Shown: positions 8,751 to 16,310, counted from the first letter of the stretch. The stretch: DNA of 64,000 bases from Clostridioides mangenotii TR (GCF_000498755.1 NZ_AXUS01000018.1:1-64000); one strand, 5' to 3'. The notes: a model not told the origin generated them from the sequence alone. Numbers and translations: made by a program.

Positions 8751-9434
8751 TTGATAAAACATATATATAAAATTTATATTAAAAAAATCGTCTTTATATT
8801 AGTCGTACTAGGTATGTATTTACTATTGCCTTCAGTAAAGTCATTTGTGAACCAGGTTGTATTTTATTTGAGTATGGATAATATCTATGCTATGAATGGG
8901 TATATAGCTTCTTTTGAATCAACATCTTACGTTATGTCAATGATTTTAATGGTATTTCAAGCGGTGCTTATTCCTCTTTCATCTACAGCAATTATGCAGA
9001 CGAATACCAATGTATATGGTATGGGAATAGGGGTCGTAGTTTCGTGGATAGGGCTTTTAGCTGGATCGACAGTTTGCTTTTTATTGGCTAAGTTTTTGTT
9101 AGGAGATTTTATAAGATTTTTAAGTGGAAAGTTTAAGCTTGAAAAAATAGGTGATTTCGTACTTAAAAATGGAGATGGTATAGTGCTATTATCTAGAATG
9201 TTAATTATTTTACCTTTTGATGTTATAAGTTATATCCTCGGTTTGACTAGTATTAGTTTCAAATCTTATATAAGATCGACAGCTTTAGGATGTGTTCCAT
9301 ATCTAGCGATGTATTCTTATTTTGGAGCAAATTTAACTTACAGTATAAAATATTCTATATACGGAGCGTGTATTTTAATAGCTTTGTCTATATTGATTAT
9401 ATTATTAAAGAGAGTAAGGGATATAAGTAAATAA
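8751..9434 (+). CDS. VTT-domain (TVP38/TMEM64, DedA-related) membrane protein
   Basis: A 227-residue polytopic membrane protein. The central conserved block (GDFVLKNGDGIVLLSR followed by LILPFDVISYILGLTSI and the C-terminal TALGCVPYLAMYSYFG) is the VTT/SNARE-associated domain pattern. In it, an arginine, a proline and a glycine shape re-entrant helices. Such proteins are implicated in lipid or undecaprenyl-phosphate translocation and membrane homeostasis. The TTG at 8751 is preferred, with AAGGAG (8738-8743) 7 bases upstream; an in-frame start further upstream lies inside the terminator hairpin. No operon partner. Confidence 0.75.
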   Translation: MIKHIYKIYIKKIVFILVVLGMYLLLPSVKSFVNQVVFYLSMDNIYAMNGYIASFESTSYVMSMILMVFQAVLIPLSSTAIMQTNTNVYGMGIGVVVSWIGLLAGSTVCFLLAKFLLGDFIRFLSGKFKLEKIGDFVLKNGDGIVLLSRMLIILPFDVISYILGLTSISFKSYIRSTALGCVPYLAMYSYFGANLTYSIKYSIYGACILIALSILIILLKRVRDISK

Positions 9435-9519
9435 AATTATGGAACAGATCTTATATAATACTTTGGCTCTTTAATGAAATTAAAATAAAGTACAATAGTC
9501 TCATCAACTTCTCATGTCT

Positions 9520-9564
9520 TTGTATAACTACAAAACGCATCGAATGACATTTGTAGTTATACAA
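9520..9564. terminator. Bidirectional terminator between convergent genes
   Basis: TTGTATAACTACAAA (9520-9534) pairs perfectly with TTTGTAGTTATACAA (9550-9564). It overlaps the 3' end of the minus-strand ArsR-type gene and follows the VTT gene. Confidence 0.65.
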
Positions 9565-10264
9565 ATTTATTTTCAAACTCAAAATCTATTTTCCACTTTT
9601 CAGACAGTTGTTTTTTCCCCTTATCTGTCAACTTAACAGCTCTACTATTTCCTGTACGCTCTATCCATTGATTCTTAAAAAACATATCCATCAGGGCTTT
9701 TCCTATACTACCAGCTACATGATGTTTTCTCTCACTCCAATCTAAACACATTCGACAATAGCTTCTTTTTTCTTTTTTTAATAAATCAATATTTACTCCA
9801 TTGGATTCAAAAAAATTTTCCCCTTCTATACTTAAACACCAACCAGATAATGTCTTTAGTATATAATTCTTATCAAGCAACCAATCCGTAATCTGTACGC
9901 CTATTTTGCCAGCTAAGTGATCATAACAAGTCCTACCAAAATATAACTTCTGGTCTTCAATACTTTGATTTAATGATCTTGAGGGTTTTAAAGGAGAAAT
10001 CTGAAGCCAATTTTCAAGCATTTGAGCTAATTCATTATTATTCATTTGGTAATAATGAAATCGTCCATGTTTTTCCATTACTATCCATTGTAATTCATTA
10101 AGCTTTGCTAAATGATAAGAAGCAGTATGAGATTTTATTCCAGCAGCTCTGGCCAACTCATTAACTGTATGGAATTCTCCATCCATCATCACCATGAGAA
10201 TGGTAGATCGTGATTTGTCAGCCAAAATTTCTGCTAATTGTAATATTTGTGGAGTTCCAGCCAT
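9557..10264 (-). CDS. ArsR-type winged-helix transcriptional regulator with C-terminal ligand domain
   Basis: A 235-residue DNA-binding protein. Residues about 5-80 form an ArsR-like winged helix (LADKSRSTILMVMMDGEFHT, then ELARAAGIKSHTASYHLAKL as the recognition helix). The remaining 150 residues are a second domain with two cysteines in SYCRMCLDW that could bind a metal or thiol ligand. This two-domain form is twice the length of simple metal-sensing ArsR proteins. It is divergent from, and 92 bases away from, the PEP-mutase family gene, so it most likely represses that gene and itself through the shared region. The inducer is unknown. Minus-strand RBS AGGAGG. Confidence 0.8.
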   Translation of the reverse strand: MAGTPQILQLAEILADKSRSTILMVMMDGEFHTVNELARAAGIKSHTASYHLAKLNELQWIVMEKHGRFHYYQMNNNELAQMLENWLQISPLKPSRSLNQSIEDQKLYFGRTCYDHLAGKIGVQITDWLLDKNYILKTLSGWCLSIEGENFFESNGVNIDLLKKEKRSYCRMCLDWSERKHHVAGSIGKALMDMFFKNQWIERTGNSRAVKLTDKGKKQLSEKWKIDFEFENKFV

Positions 10265-10287
10265 ATTAATTTCCTCCTAATGATTTC

Positions 10288-10311
10288 ATATATCGATGAG
10301 AATTGATATAT
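10288..10311. promoter_or_regulatory. Candidate operator in the divergent ArsR / PEP-mutase promoter region
   Basis: Inverted arms ATATATC (10288-10294) and GATATAT (10305-10311) with a 10-base spacer lie centrally between the divergent genes. The size and placement fit a winged-helix dimer site. This is inference from symmetry and position only. Confidence 0.4.
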
Positions 10312-10356
10312 CTATAGTATATAATAGCTTATATAAATTGTAAAAGGATTGGGATT

Positions 10357-11247
10357 ATGAAAAATAAATTTCTTAATTCTACTAATCATGAAAGGATGAA
10401 AGATATGGATATTAGAAAACAATTATACTTAGCAAAACAATTTCAAGAAATGCACCGTAGCAATAAGATGTTTATACTTCCTAATGCGTGGGATGTTGGT
10501 AGTGCAGTTATATACGAAAAACTTAATTTTCCGGCAGTTGGAACAACAAGTGCTGGGTTTGCCTATAGTTTAGGCTATTCTGATGGAGAAAAAATTGATT
10601 TTGAACAAATTGTTCAAACTATAAGCAAAATGACTCAAAGAATATCTATTCCTGTAAGTGTAGACATTGAATTAGGTTATGCTGACACAACTGATGGAAT
10701 AGTGGAAAATGTTACTAAAATTATAAAAGCTGGCGCAGTTGGAATTAACATTGAAGATGGATATTCCAAACCAACCCCTCATCTAGAAAATCTTGATTTT
10801 CAAATAAAAAAAATACGAGCTATATCTAAGCTTAGAGATAAGTTGAATATTCCTTTTGTTATTAACGCCAGAACTTGCGTTTATTTCATTAAAGCAGGAA
10901 AAGATAATGAGGAAAGGCTATCAATTGCTATTGAAAGAGGTAAAGTTTATCATAAATCAGGAGCTGATTGTATATTTATACCTGGAGCAATTGAAGAAAG
11001 TAATATTTCAAAATTAATTGATAATATATCTTCCCCAATTAATCTCCTTGCTACGTCTACAACAAATAATCTAAAAAAATTAGAGCAATTAGGGGTTAGA
11101 CGTTTGAGCCTTGGTTCTGCTCCAGTTAGATCTGCTTATTCAAACTTAATTGAAACAACAAAACAGATACAGGATGAAAACAAAATTTCAAAATTAGTTG
11201 ATCACGATTTTACTTACGATGTAGCAAATAAACTATTTGAACGTTAA
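10357..11247 (+). CDS. Isocitrate lyase / PEP mutase family protein
   Basis: A 296-residue TIM-barrel enzyme of the PEP-mutase/isocitrate-lyase superfamily (PF13714 group). Recognised motifs are LPNAWDVGSA near the N-terminus, VDIELGYADT (metal-binding aspartate/glutamate loop), VGINIEDG, and INARTC where most relatives have INARTD. The C-terminal TSTTNNLKKLEQLGVRRLSLG strand-helix completes the barrel. The reaction is probably C-C bond cleavage or formation on a small oxoacid (2-methylisocitrate lyase or oxaloacetate decarboxylase-like), but the substrate cannot be read from sequence. The replacement of the usual aspartate by cysteine is notable. RBS AAGGA 8 bases before the ATG. It is paired with the divergent ArsR-type regulator. 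Confidence 0.82.
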   Translation: MKNKFLNSTNHERMKDMDIRKQLYLAKQFQEMHRSNKMFILPNAWDVGSAVIYEKLNFPAVGTTSAGFAYSLGYSDGEKIDFEQIVQTISKMTQRISIPVSVDIELGYADTTDGIVENVTKIIKAGAVGINIEDGYSKPTPHLENLDFQIKKIRAISKLRDKLNIPFVINARTCVYFIKAGKDNEERLSIAIERGKVYHKSGADCIFIPGAIEESNISKLIDNISSPINLLATSTTNNLKKLEQLGVRRLSLGSAPVRSAYSNLIETTKQIQDENKISKLVDHDFTYDVANKLFER

Positions 11248-11267
11248 CAGATAATTAAATCTTTTAA

Positions 11268-11316
11268 TTTTCAATATAAATTTAAACTACTTATATTAAA
11301 TTTATATTGGAAATTC
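11268..11316 (+). terminator. Probable terminator after the PEP-mutase family gene
   Basis: TTTTCAATATAAATTT (11268-11283) pairs with AAATTTATATTGGAAA (11298-11313) with one G-T wobble. The T-tail is weak. Confidence 0.5.
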
Positions 11317-11359
11317 TTGATATAACTCAAATAAAAAATAAGGATAGCATAATAAGCTA

Positions 11360-11668
11360 TTACATTATAAAGAGTCTATGAATTAATCTATTACGAGTGT
11401 TTTTATTATCTTCTTTATTATATTTCTCAAAATATAATAAATCTAATTGATTATCGGATTTAAAATCTAATGTCATGATATCAGCGCTGTGAATTTTTGC
11501 AGCCCAATAACCTCTATCTCTAGCGTTTAAACTAAATAATCCTATACTGTTATGCCCATTTTTGTCTATTAGATATCTGTCGTTGTATTGATACAAAACT
11601 TCATTTTGATTTGTGATAGAAACTAGCTTGCCAATATTTTTTTCATTTAACACTTCCCATATTTTCAT
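11360..11668 (-). CDS. Hypothetical protein, 102 aa
   Basis: Not recognised. The protein is soluble, rich in Asn, Asp and Tyr, with no signal peptide or TM segment. The first half (MKIWEVLNEKNIGKLVSI, then NQNEVLYQYNDRYLIDKNG) reads like a small beta-rich domain. It is a genuine gene on the evidence of a strong minus-strand RBS, GGAGG, 6 bases before the ATG. It stands alone between the PEP-mutase family gene and the flagellin gene and has no operon partner. It could be a remnant of a mobile or phage element, but nothing nearby supports that directly. Confidence 0.6.
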   Translation of the reverse strand: MKIWEVLNEKNIGKLVSITNQNEVLYQYNDRYLIDKNGHNSIGLFSLNARDRGYWAAKIHSADIMTLDFKSDNQLDLLYFEKYNKEDNKNTRNRLIHRLFIM

Positions 11669-12126
11669 AAGTGTCCTCCGTAATAAATTTTATTTTATTC
11701 TTAGAAAGATTTGGGTCTATTTCTATAAAGACATGTGTTCAGTTAGTTTTAAAATGTTATAACCTAGTAGCTGATAACTCACTGTATAATTATATTCTTA
11801 TATATCTAAAAAAATTACTAATTACTTTCTTCAATTTCTAATCTTTTTATCTATATTTCTAGCATATTTTTCATTTGTTAACTTCTAATATCTAAATTTT
11901 TGTTTAAATATCTATATATATTATAATTTCTAATGATAATGTTGATTTTTACAATATATCCACTATTATTAGGACTGGTGATAATACTATACATATAAAT
12001 GCCATATTTTTAATTACATTCTTCCATTATTTAATGTATTTCAAATTTATTTTATAAAATACTATAATGTTTTTACAGTTTAGTACGAATATAATATTGT
12101 AGGGAATTTTAACTTACAAAATAAAT
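11669..12126. other. AT-rich region upstream of the flagellin gene
   Basis: About 460 bases with no open frame of note and no convincing sigma-28 promoter of the usual TAAA-N15-GCCGATAA form. The downstream GCCGATAA at 12136-12143 has CAAA at the -35 spacing, but transcription from there would start at or inside the ribosome-binding site. The likeliest sigma-A element is TTTACA-N17-TATTGT around 12072-12100. Confidence 0.3.
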
Positions 12127-12138
12127 GGCAAGGATGCC
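12127..12138 (+). promoter_or_regulatory. CsrA-type hairpin in the flagellin leader
   Basis: GGCA-AGGA-TGCC forms a 4-bp stem that presents AGGA in its loop, the classical CsrA recognition shape. A second GGA lies in the RBS (GGAGGG, 12152-12157). The paired arrangement is like the CsrA-regulated hag/fliC leaders. csrA and fliW are not in this window. Confidence 0.55.
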
Positions 12139-12164
12139 GATAATAAACTATGGAGGGTAACATA

Positions 12165-13013
12165 ATGAGAATTAACAACAACGTAAATGCTTTAATAGCA
12201 AACAATCAAATGAATAAGAATACAGCTTTACAAAGTAGATCAATGGAGAAATTATCTTCTGGTCTAAGAATCAAAAGAGCTGCAGACGATTCAGCAGGAT
12301 TAGCAATATCTGAAAAAATGAGAAATCAAATTAAAGGATTAAATCAAGCTGGATTAAATGTACAAGATGGTATATCTGTAGTACAAACAGCAGAGGGTGC
12401 TTTAGAAGAAACAGGAAACATTCTAAAGAGAATGTCTCAATTATCAGTTCAAGCTGCAAATGAGACAAATACAGAATCAGAAAGAGAAAAAATAGTTAAT
12501 GAATTAACTCAATTAAATGACGAAGTAGTTAGAATGTCAAAAACTACAGAATTTAACGGTAAACAATTACTAGATGGAACTAATACTTCATTAAGTCTAC
12601 AAGTTGGTGCAAGCGGTAGTACAAATAATCAAATTTCAGTATCATTAGTAAATACTTCTTCTATAATGGCTGAATCTAGTATAACTAAAGCTAATTTGGA
12701 TAAAATGAAAACTGGCGATGCTGCCGGAACAACTGCGTCTAGAGATATGATGTCAAATATTGATAAAGCTCTTGCTAAAGTAAACTCTGCTAGATCAACT
12801 ATTGGTGCACAACAAAATAGACTTGAGTCAACACAAGTAAACTTATCTAATACTGTAGAGAACGTTACTGCTGCTGAATCAAGAATTAGAGATACTGATG
12901 TAGCAAGTGAAATGGTTCAATTATCAAAATTAAACATTTTAGCTCAAGCATCTCAATCAATGTTAGCACAAGCTAATCAACAACCACAAAGTGTATTACA
13001 ATTAATGCAATAA
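12165..13013 (+). CDS. fliC: Flagellin
   Basis: A 282-residue flagellin made almost entirely of the conserved D0/D1 domains. The N-terminal MRINNNVNALIANNQMNKN, SSGLRIKRAADDSAGLAIS and the C-terminal NILAQASQSMLAQANQQPQS are textbook. The variable central region is only about 60 residues, so this is a minimal flagellin like Bacillus Hag. The ATG at 12165 is the start: the ATG at 12150 overlaps the GGAGGG RBS. The product is exported by the flagellar type III system and polymerises into the filament. No other flagellar gene lies within the window, so the gene is unlinked from the main motility cluster and has its own terminator. Confidence 0.95.
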   Translation: MRINNNVNALIANNQMNKNTALQSRSMEKLSSGLRIKRAADDSAGLAISEKMRNQIKGLNQAGLNVQDGISVVQTAEGALEETGNILKRMSQLSVQAANETNTESEREKIVNELTQLNDEVVRMSKTTEFNGKQLLDGTNTSLSLQVGASGSTNNQISVSLVNTSSIMAESSITKANLDKMKTGDAAGTTASRDMMSNIDKALAKVNSARSTIGAQQNRLESTQVNLSNTVENVTAAESRIRDTDVASEMVQLSKLNILAQASQSMLAQANQQPQSVLQLMQ

Positions 13014-13028
13014 TCTATAATATACTTT

Positions 13029-13068
13029 ATAAAGAGTAGAGTTTTTTCTCTGCTCTTTATTTTTATTT
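13029..13068 (+). terminator. Flagellin terminator
   Basis: ATAAAGAGTAGAG (13029-13041) pairs with CTCTGCTCTTTAT (13048-13060) with one mismatch, followed by TTTTTATTTT. Confidence 0.9.
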
Positions 13069-13180
13069 TAAAATTTAATTCTTGTAAACATAGATATCCT
13101 ATTAAGATATATAAGTAAATAAAATTATAAAGCAATTTTACATCGAAATCTGATTAAGTTGTATAAAATTAACATATACT

Positions 13181-13210
13181 AAAGACCCGTTTATAGCGGG
13201 TCTTTTATTT
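13181..13210 (+). terminator. Second terminator between the flagellin and MarR genes
   Basis: AAAGACCCG (13181-13189) pairs with CGGGTCTTT (13197-13205), then TATTTTG. It lies 168 bases after the flagellin stop and could end a short transcript of its own. Confidence 0.75.
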
Positions 13211-13282
13211 TGTAATATTGAATAAATGAATTGCCAAAAAATTGCATAATATCCATGAAGATTACAAATTTGATAACGTTAG

Positions 13283-13294
13283 TTGACATGTCAA
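13283..13294. promoter_or_regulatory. MarR operator 1 overlapping the -35 box
   Basis: TTGACATGTCAA is a perfect 12-bp palindrome containing the -35 hexamer. Its centre is 31 bp, about three helical turns, from operator 2. Confidence 0.75.
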
Positions 13295-13311
13295 TCAATC
13301 GAGTGTATAAT
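13283..13311 (+). promoter_or_regulatory. Consensus sigma-A promoter of the marR-MATE operon
   Basis: TTGACA (13283-13288), a 17-base spacer and TATAAT (13306-13311) match the consensus perfectly. This shows that a reading frame apparently starting at the TTG of the -35 box cannot be the true start of the regulator. Confidence 0.92.
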
Positions 13312-13328
13312 AGTTGATATATCAACTA
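13311..13328. promoter_or_regulatory. MarR operator 2 at the transcription start
   Basis: TAGTTGATATATCAACTA is a perfect 18-bp palindrome starting at the last base of the -10 box. It shares the TTGAnAT half-site with operator 1, which supports autorepression by the MarR protein. Confidence 0.8.
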
Positions 13329-13343
13329 AGAGGGGGTGTAGAA

Positions 13344-13789
13344 ATGCTAGAAGTATAGGAAGATTAATCTCTATTCTTTATAGAAAAAATCAAGTTTATA
13401 TGAATATAGCTCTAAAAAAATATGGGATTACATCGGCTGAACAGCCCTTTTTAACAAGTCTGTATATTAGAAACGGGGCAACACAAGATGATATATCAAG
13501 TCATCTAAATATAGACAAAGCTGCAACGACGAGAGTAATACAGTCGCTTATGGAAAAAGGTTATGTTACAAAAGAAAAAGATCCTAATGATAAGAGATGC
13601 AACAGAATATATACTACATCTAAAGCAGATGATATCAAGTTAGAGATCATACAGCAATTATGGAATTGGAATGATTTTTTGACCGAAGATATGGATGAGG
13701 ATTCAAAAGACTTTGTGTATTCGGCACTAGAAAATATGGTTTTAAAAGTTGAAAGTACAGATTTTAAAAAGAAATGGAGGGATAAATAA
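13344..13789 (+). CDS. MarR-family regulator of the MATE exporter, apparent frameshift after the start
   Basis: A winged-helix repressor with a typical MarR core (ITSAEQPFLTSLYIRNGATQ, HLNIDKAATTRVIQSLMEKG recognition helix, then the wing EKDPNDKRCNRIYTT). The only ATG with a proper RBS (AGAGGGGGTG, ATG at 13344) reads MLEV and then stops at 13356. The conserved protein continues in the other frame from about 13355 (GRLISILYRKNQ). Restoring one base gives a normal MarR of about 148 residues. The next in-frame ATG (13400) has no RBS and would lose part of the dimerisation helix. Either this is a sequence error or the repressor is inactive, which would leave the adjacent exporter derepressed. 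The stop overlaps the MATE start (TAATG). Confidence 0.75.
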
Positions 13790-15171
13790 TGGAGATAGTC
13801 AATCCACTAGGAGAAGATAAAGTATCTAAATTATTAATGAAATTTTCAGTCCCTGCTATTGTAGGTATGATGGTAAATGCTGCTTACAATATTATTGACA
13901 GGATATTTATAGGCAATAGTCCTGACTTAGGGGCTAATGGTCTGGCAGGTATAACAATAGGTTTTCCGATTATGATAATCCTTATGTCTATAGGGATTTT
14001 ATTTGGCGTTGGTGGAGCAACGTTGTTTTCAATTAAGCTAGGAGAAGGAAAAAAAGAAGAAGCCGAAGAAGTTTTAGGAAATGCTTTTGCAATTTTAATT
14101 ATAAGCGGTATAGTTTTTATGATTGTAGGTGAATTATTTCTAGAGCCAATATTAATTTTGTTCGGTGCAAGTAAAGAAGTGCTTCCGTATTCAATGACAT
14201 TTATGAGAATAATTTTCTTAGGTGCAGTATTCCAAGTAGTGAGCATGGGTATGAATAGCTTTTTGCGTGCTGATGGTCAGCCAACACTTGCAATGATTAC
14301 TATGTTTATGGGTGCAGGGTCTAATATTATTTTGGACGCTATACTTATAAATTGGTTGAGAATGGGAATGGCTGGAGCAGCGATAGGTACTATTACAGCT
14401 CAATTTATATCATCAGTTTGGATTGTTTCATATTTCTTTGGAAAGAGATGTAATACTAAAATAAAATTTAAAAATATGATATTAAAACGCAGTATTTTAG
14501 TAAAGATAACTTCGCTAGGTATGCCTGGTTTTTTAATGCAGTTAGTCAACAGTTTACTAAATGTAATTTTAAATAAGAGCTTATTTATTTTTGGTGGAGA
14601 CCTTGCAGTATCAGGTATGGGTATAGTTAACAGTTTACAGACAATTTTACTTATGCCGGTTACAGGGCTTAACCAAGGTGTTCAACCTATCGTAAGTTTT
14701 AACTTTGGAGCTAAAAAGTACCACAGGGTTAAAGAAGCAGAAAAACTTGCAATCACAGTTGCTACAATAATTGTTGTCGTGGGTTACGTTGTAACAAGAG
14801 TATTCCCAGTACAACTGGTTTCCTTATTCAACCAAGATCCAAAATTAGTTGAGTTTTCAAGTTATGCACTTAAAACTTGGTTTATGAGTTTACCAGTAAT
14901 AGGATTCCAGATACTTGCTTCAAACTTCTTCCAATCAATAGGAAGATCAAAAACAGCAATATTCTTGACTCTTACACGTCAGGTAATACTATTGATACCA
15001 GCAATACTTATATTCTCAAATGTTTGGGGAATAACTGGATTACTACATTCAGCTCCATTTTCAGATTTAGGTTCTGCAATACTTACAGGAACTTTCTTCT
15101 ACTTTGGGATTAAAAATCTTGGCAAAAATGACAGATTGCCAAAAGTTGAAACAGCAGAGGAGATAGGATAA
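13789..15171 (+). CDS. MATE-family multidrug efflux transporter
   Basis: A 460-residue inner-membrane antiporter with the 12-TM two-fold MATE repeat. Family features visible are NPLGEDKVSKLLMKFSVPAI at the N-terminus, a Gly/Ala-rich first bundle, LRADGQPTLAMITMFMG, and GLNQGVQPIVSFNFGAKKY in the second half. Such proteins export cationic drugs or dyes using Na+ or H+ gradients. It is translationally coupled to the upstream marR gene (overlapping TAATG), the usual repressor-pump pair. A strong terminator follows immediately. Substrate range cannot be predicted. Confidence 0.92.
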   Translation: MEIVNPLGEDKVSKLLMKFSVPAIVGMMVNAAYNIIDRIFIGNSPDLGANGLAGITIGFPIMIILMSIGILFGVGGATLFSIKLGEGKKEEAEEVLGNAFAILIISGIVFMIVGELFLEPILILFGASKEVLPYSMTFMRIIFLGAVFQVVSMGMNSFLRADGQPTLAMITMFMGAGSNIILDAILINWLRMGMAGAAIGTITAQFISSVWIVSYFFGKRCNTKIKFKNMILKRSILVKITSLGMPGFLMQLVNSLLNVILNKSLFIFGGDLAVSGMGIVNSLQTILLMPVTGLNQGVQPIVSFNFGAKKYHRVKEAEKLAITVATIIVVVGYVVTRVFPVQLVSLFNQDPKLVEFSSYALKTWFMSLPVIGFQILASNFFQSIGRSKTAIFLTLTRQVILLIPAILIFSNVWGITGLLHSAPFSDLGSAILTGTFFYFGIKNLGKNDRLPKVETAEEIG

Positions 15172-15176
15172 TAGAG

Positions 15177-15219
15177 GATATTTATTTACAAACTAACTTG
15201 TAAATAAATATCTTTTTTT
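15177..15219 (+). terminator. Terminator of the marR-MATE operon
   Basis: GATATTTATTTACAA (15177-15191) pairs perfectly with TTGTAAATAAATATC (15198-15212), then T7. Confidence 0.92.
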
Positions 15220-15220
15220 A

Positions 15221-15249
15221 TTGACAAAGAACCGTCTGGACGGTAAAGT
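15221..15249 (+). promoter_or_regulatory. Sigma-A promoter of the tetR-SMR operon with internal operator
   Basis: TTGACA (15221-15226), 17-base spacer, TAAAGT (15244-15249). The spacer holds the inverted repeat ACCGTC-TG-GACGGT (15231-15244), a TetR-family type site placed to block RNA polymerase. This indicates autorepression relieved by an inducer. Confidence 0.8.
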
Positions 15250-15281
15250 AAAGATAACAAAAAAGGATAGGAGCATAAAAG

Positions 15282-15830
15282 ATGGATAAAAAGAATGTTA
15301 CAAAAGAAAAATTACTTGATTCAGCGTCATTTATTATTCAAAATCGAGGTATGGCACACTTTACTTTAGAATCAGTTGCATCACATGCCGGTGTAAGTAA
15401 GGGTGGTCTTTTGTACCATTTCCCAAATAAAGAAGCGCTGATCACAGGGATTTTAGATCGCTTAATCGATAGTTATGATAATGAGATTGAGAAACATATA
15501 GATAAATTTGAACATGGGAAGGGCGAGTGGAGCAAAGCTTATATGGAATATACATTTAAGGATATGATCAAAGACAAAGATATGGGTACCGCATTAATAG
15601 CCTCAGTTTTTTCAAATCCAGATCTTTTGAATAAATTAAAAATTCAGTTTGAAAACTGGCAACACAATATAGAAAATGACGGAATAGATCCAGTAACATC
15701 AACTATAGTCAGATTGGCATCTGATGGATTGTGGTTTGCAGAGATTTTCGGTCTAGCTCCAATCGATGAAGATTTAAGAAATAAGGTATTCAACAAATTG
15801 CAAAATATTATTGAAGAAGGTGATAACTAA
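15282..15830 (+). CDS. TetR/AcrR-family transcriptional repressor
   Basis: A 182-residue regulator. Residues about 8-55 are the TetR helix-turn-helix (MAHFTLESVASHAGVSKGGL, then LYHFPNKEALITGIL). The remaining helices form the ligand and dimer domain, including a C-terminal TetR_C-like segment with tryptophans (GLWFAEIFGLAP). It is translationally coupled to the SMR transporter by an overlapping TAATG, so it most likely senses the pump substrates and represses its own operon via the palindrome at 15231-15244. The start is supported by AGGATAGGAG just upstream. Confidence 0.92.
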   Translation: MDKKNVTKEKLLDSASFIIQNRGMAHFTLESVASHAGVSKGGLLYHFPNKEALITGILDRLIDSYDNEIEKHIDKFEHGKGEWSKAYMEYTFKDMIKDKDMGTALIASVFSNPDLLNKLKIQFENWQHNIENDGIDPVTSTIVRLASDGLWFAEIFGLAPIDEDLRNKVFNKLQNIIEEGDN

Positions 15831-16153
15831 TGGGATACATGCATTTATTTTTTGCAATTATAGGTGAGATTTTTGGAACTTCTCTATTAAAGATGTCAGA
15901 TGGTTTTACAAAGTTAATACCTACCATATCATCTATGACTTCTTTTTTATTGTCGTTTTATTTTTTATCAATGTCATTAAAATCAATTCAGCTAAACACA
16001 GCATATGCAATGTGGTCAGGTGTAGGAATTGTAATTACAACAGCGGTTTCTGTATTTTTATGGAAGGAAAGCATTAATTTCGCAAGTTTTGCAGGTATAG
16101 GGTTGATACTTGTAGGAGTTATTGTTTTAAATTTATACGGACCTAGTCATTAG
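15830..16153 (+). CDS. Small multidrug resistance (SMR) efflux protein
   Basis: A 107-residue membrane protein with four TM helices, the standard SMR size. The essential TM1 glutamate lies in AIIGEIFGTSLLKMS (Glu13), and the TM3 motif AYAMWSGVGIV has the substrate-binding tryptophan. These features place it with the EmrE/QacC type rather than the guanidinium-exporter or SugE type, although the subtype is not certain. It works as an antiparallel homodimer; no second paired SMR gene is present. Expression depends on the upstream TetR. Confidence 0.92.
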   Translation: MGYMHLFFAIIGEIFGTSLLKMSDGFTKLIPTISSMTSFLLSFYFLSMSLKSIQLNTAYAMWSGVGIVITTAVSVFLWKESINFASFAGIGLILVGVIVLNLYGPSH

Positions 16154-16180
16154 GATTATCGTGTATACTTTATTTAATAG

Positions 16181-16258
16181 AAATAGAAATAGAAATAGAA
16201 ATAGAAATAGAAATAGAAATAGAAATAGAAATAGAAATAGAAATAGAAATAGAAATAG
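16181..16258. repeat. Hexanucleotide tandem repeat AAATAG, 13 exact copies
   Basis: Thirteen uninterrupted AAATAG units lie between the SMR stop and a long hairpin. The last copy is part of the hairpin's left arm. It is non-coding in this position, with TAG stops in one frame. Confidence 0.95.
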
Positions 16259-16310
16259 CGAGAGGGATATTTTGAGCATTTATACTTAGAATATCCCTCT
16301 CGCTATTTCT
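16251..16310. terminator. Long perfect hairpin ending the tetR-SMR operon
   Basis: A 21-bp perfect stem: 16251-16271 pairs with 16290-16310 around an 18-base loop. There is no long T-run on the + strand, so termination may rely on stem strength. The 5' end of the left arm is one unit of the AAATAG array. Confidence 0.65.

Noticed and set aside
12136-12143. GCCGATAA as a sigma-28 -10 box for flagellin
   Set aside because: Transcription would start around the ribosome-binding site, and the -35 position is CAAA; the CsrA-hairpin reading fits better.
16172-16258. CRISPR-like array
   Set aside because: The 6-bp units are contiguous with no spacers; it is a simple tandem repeat.
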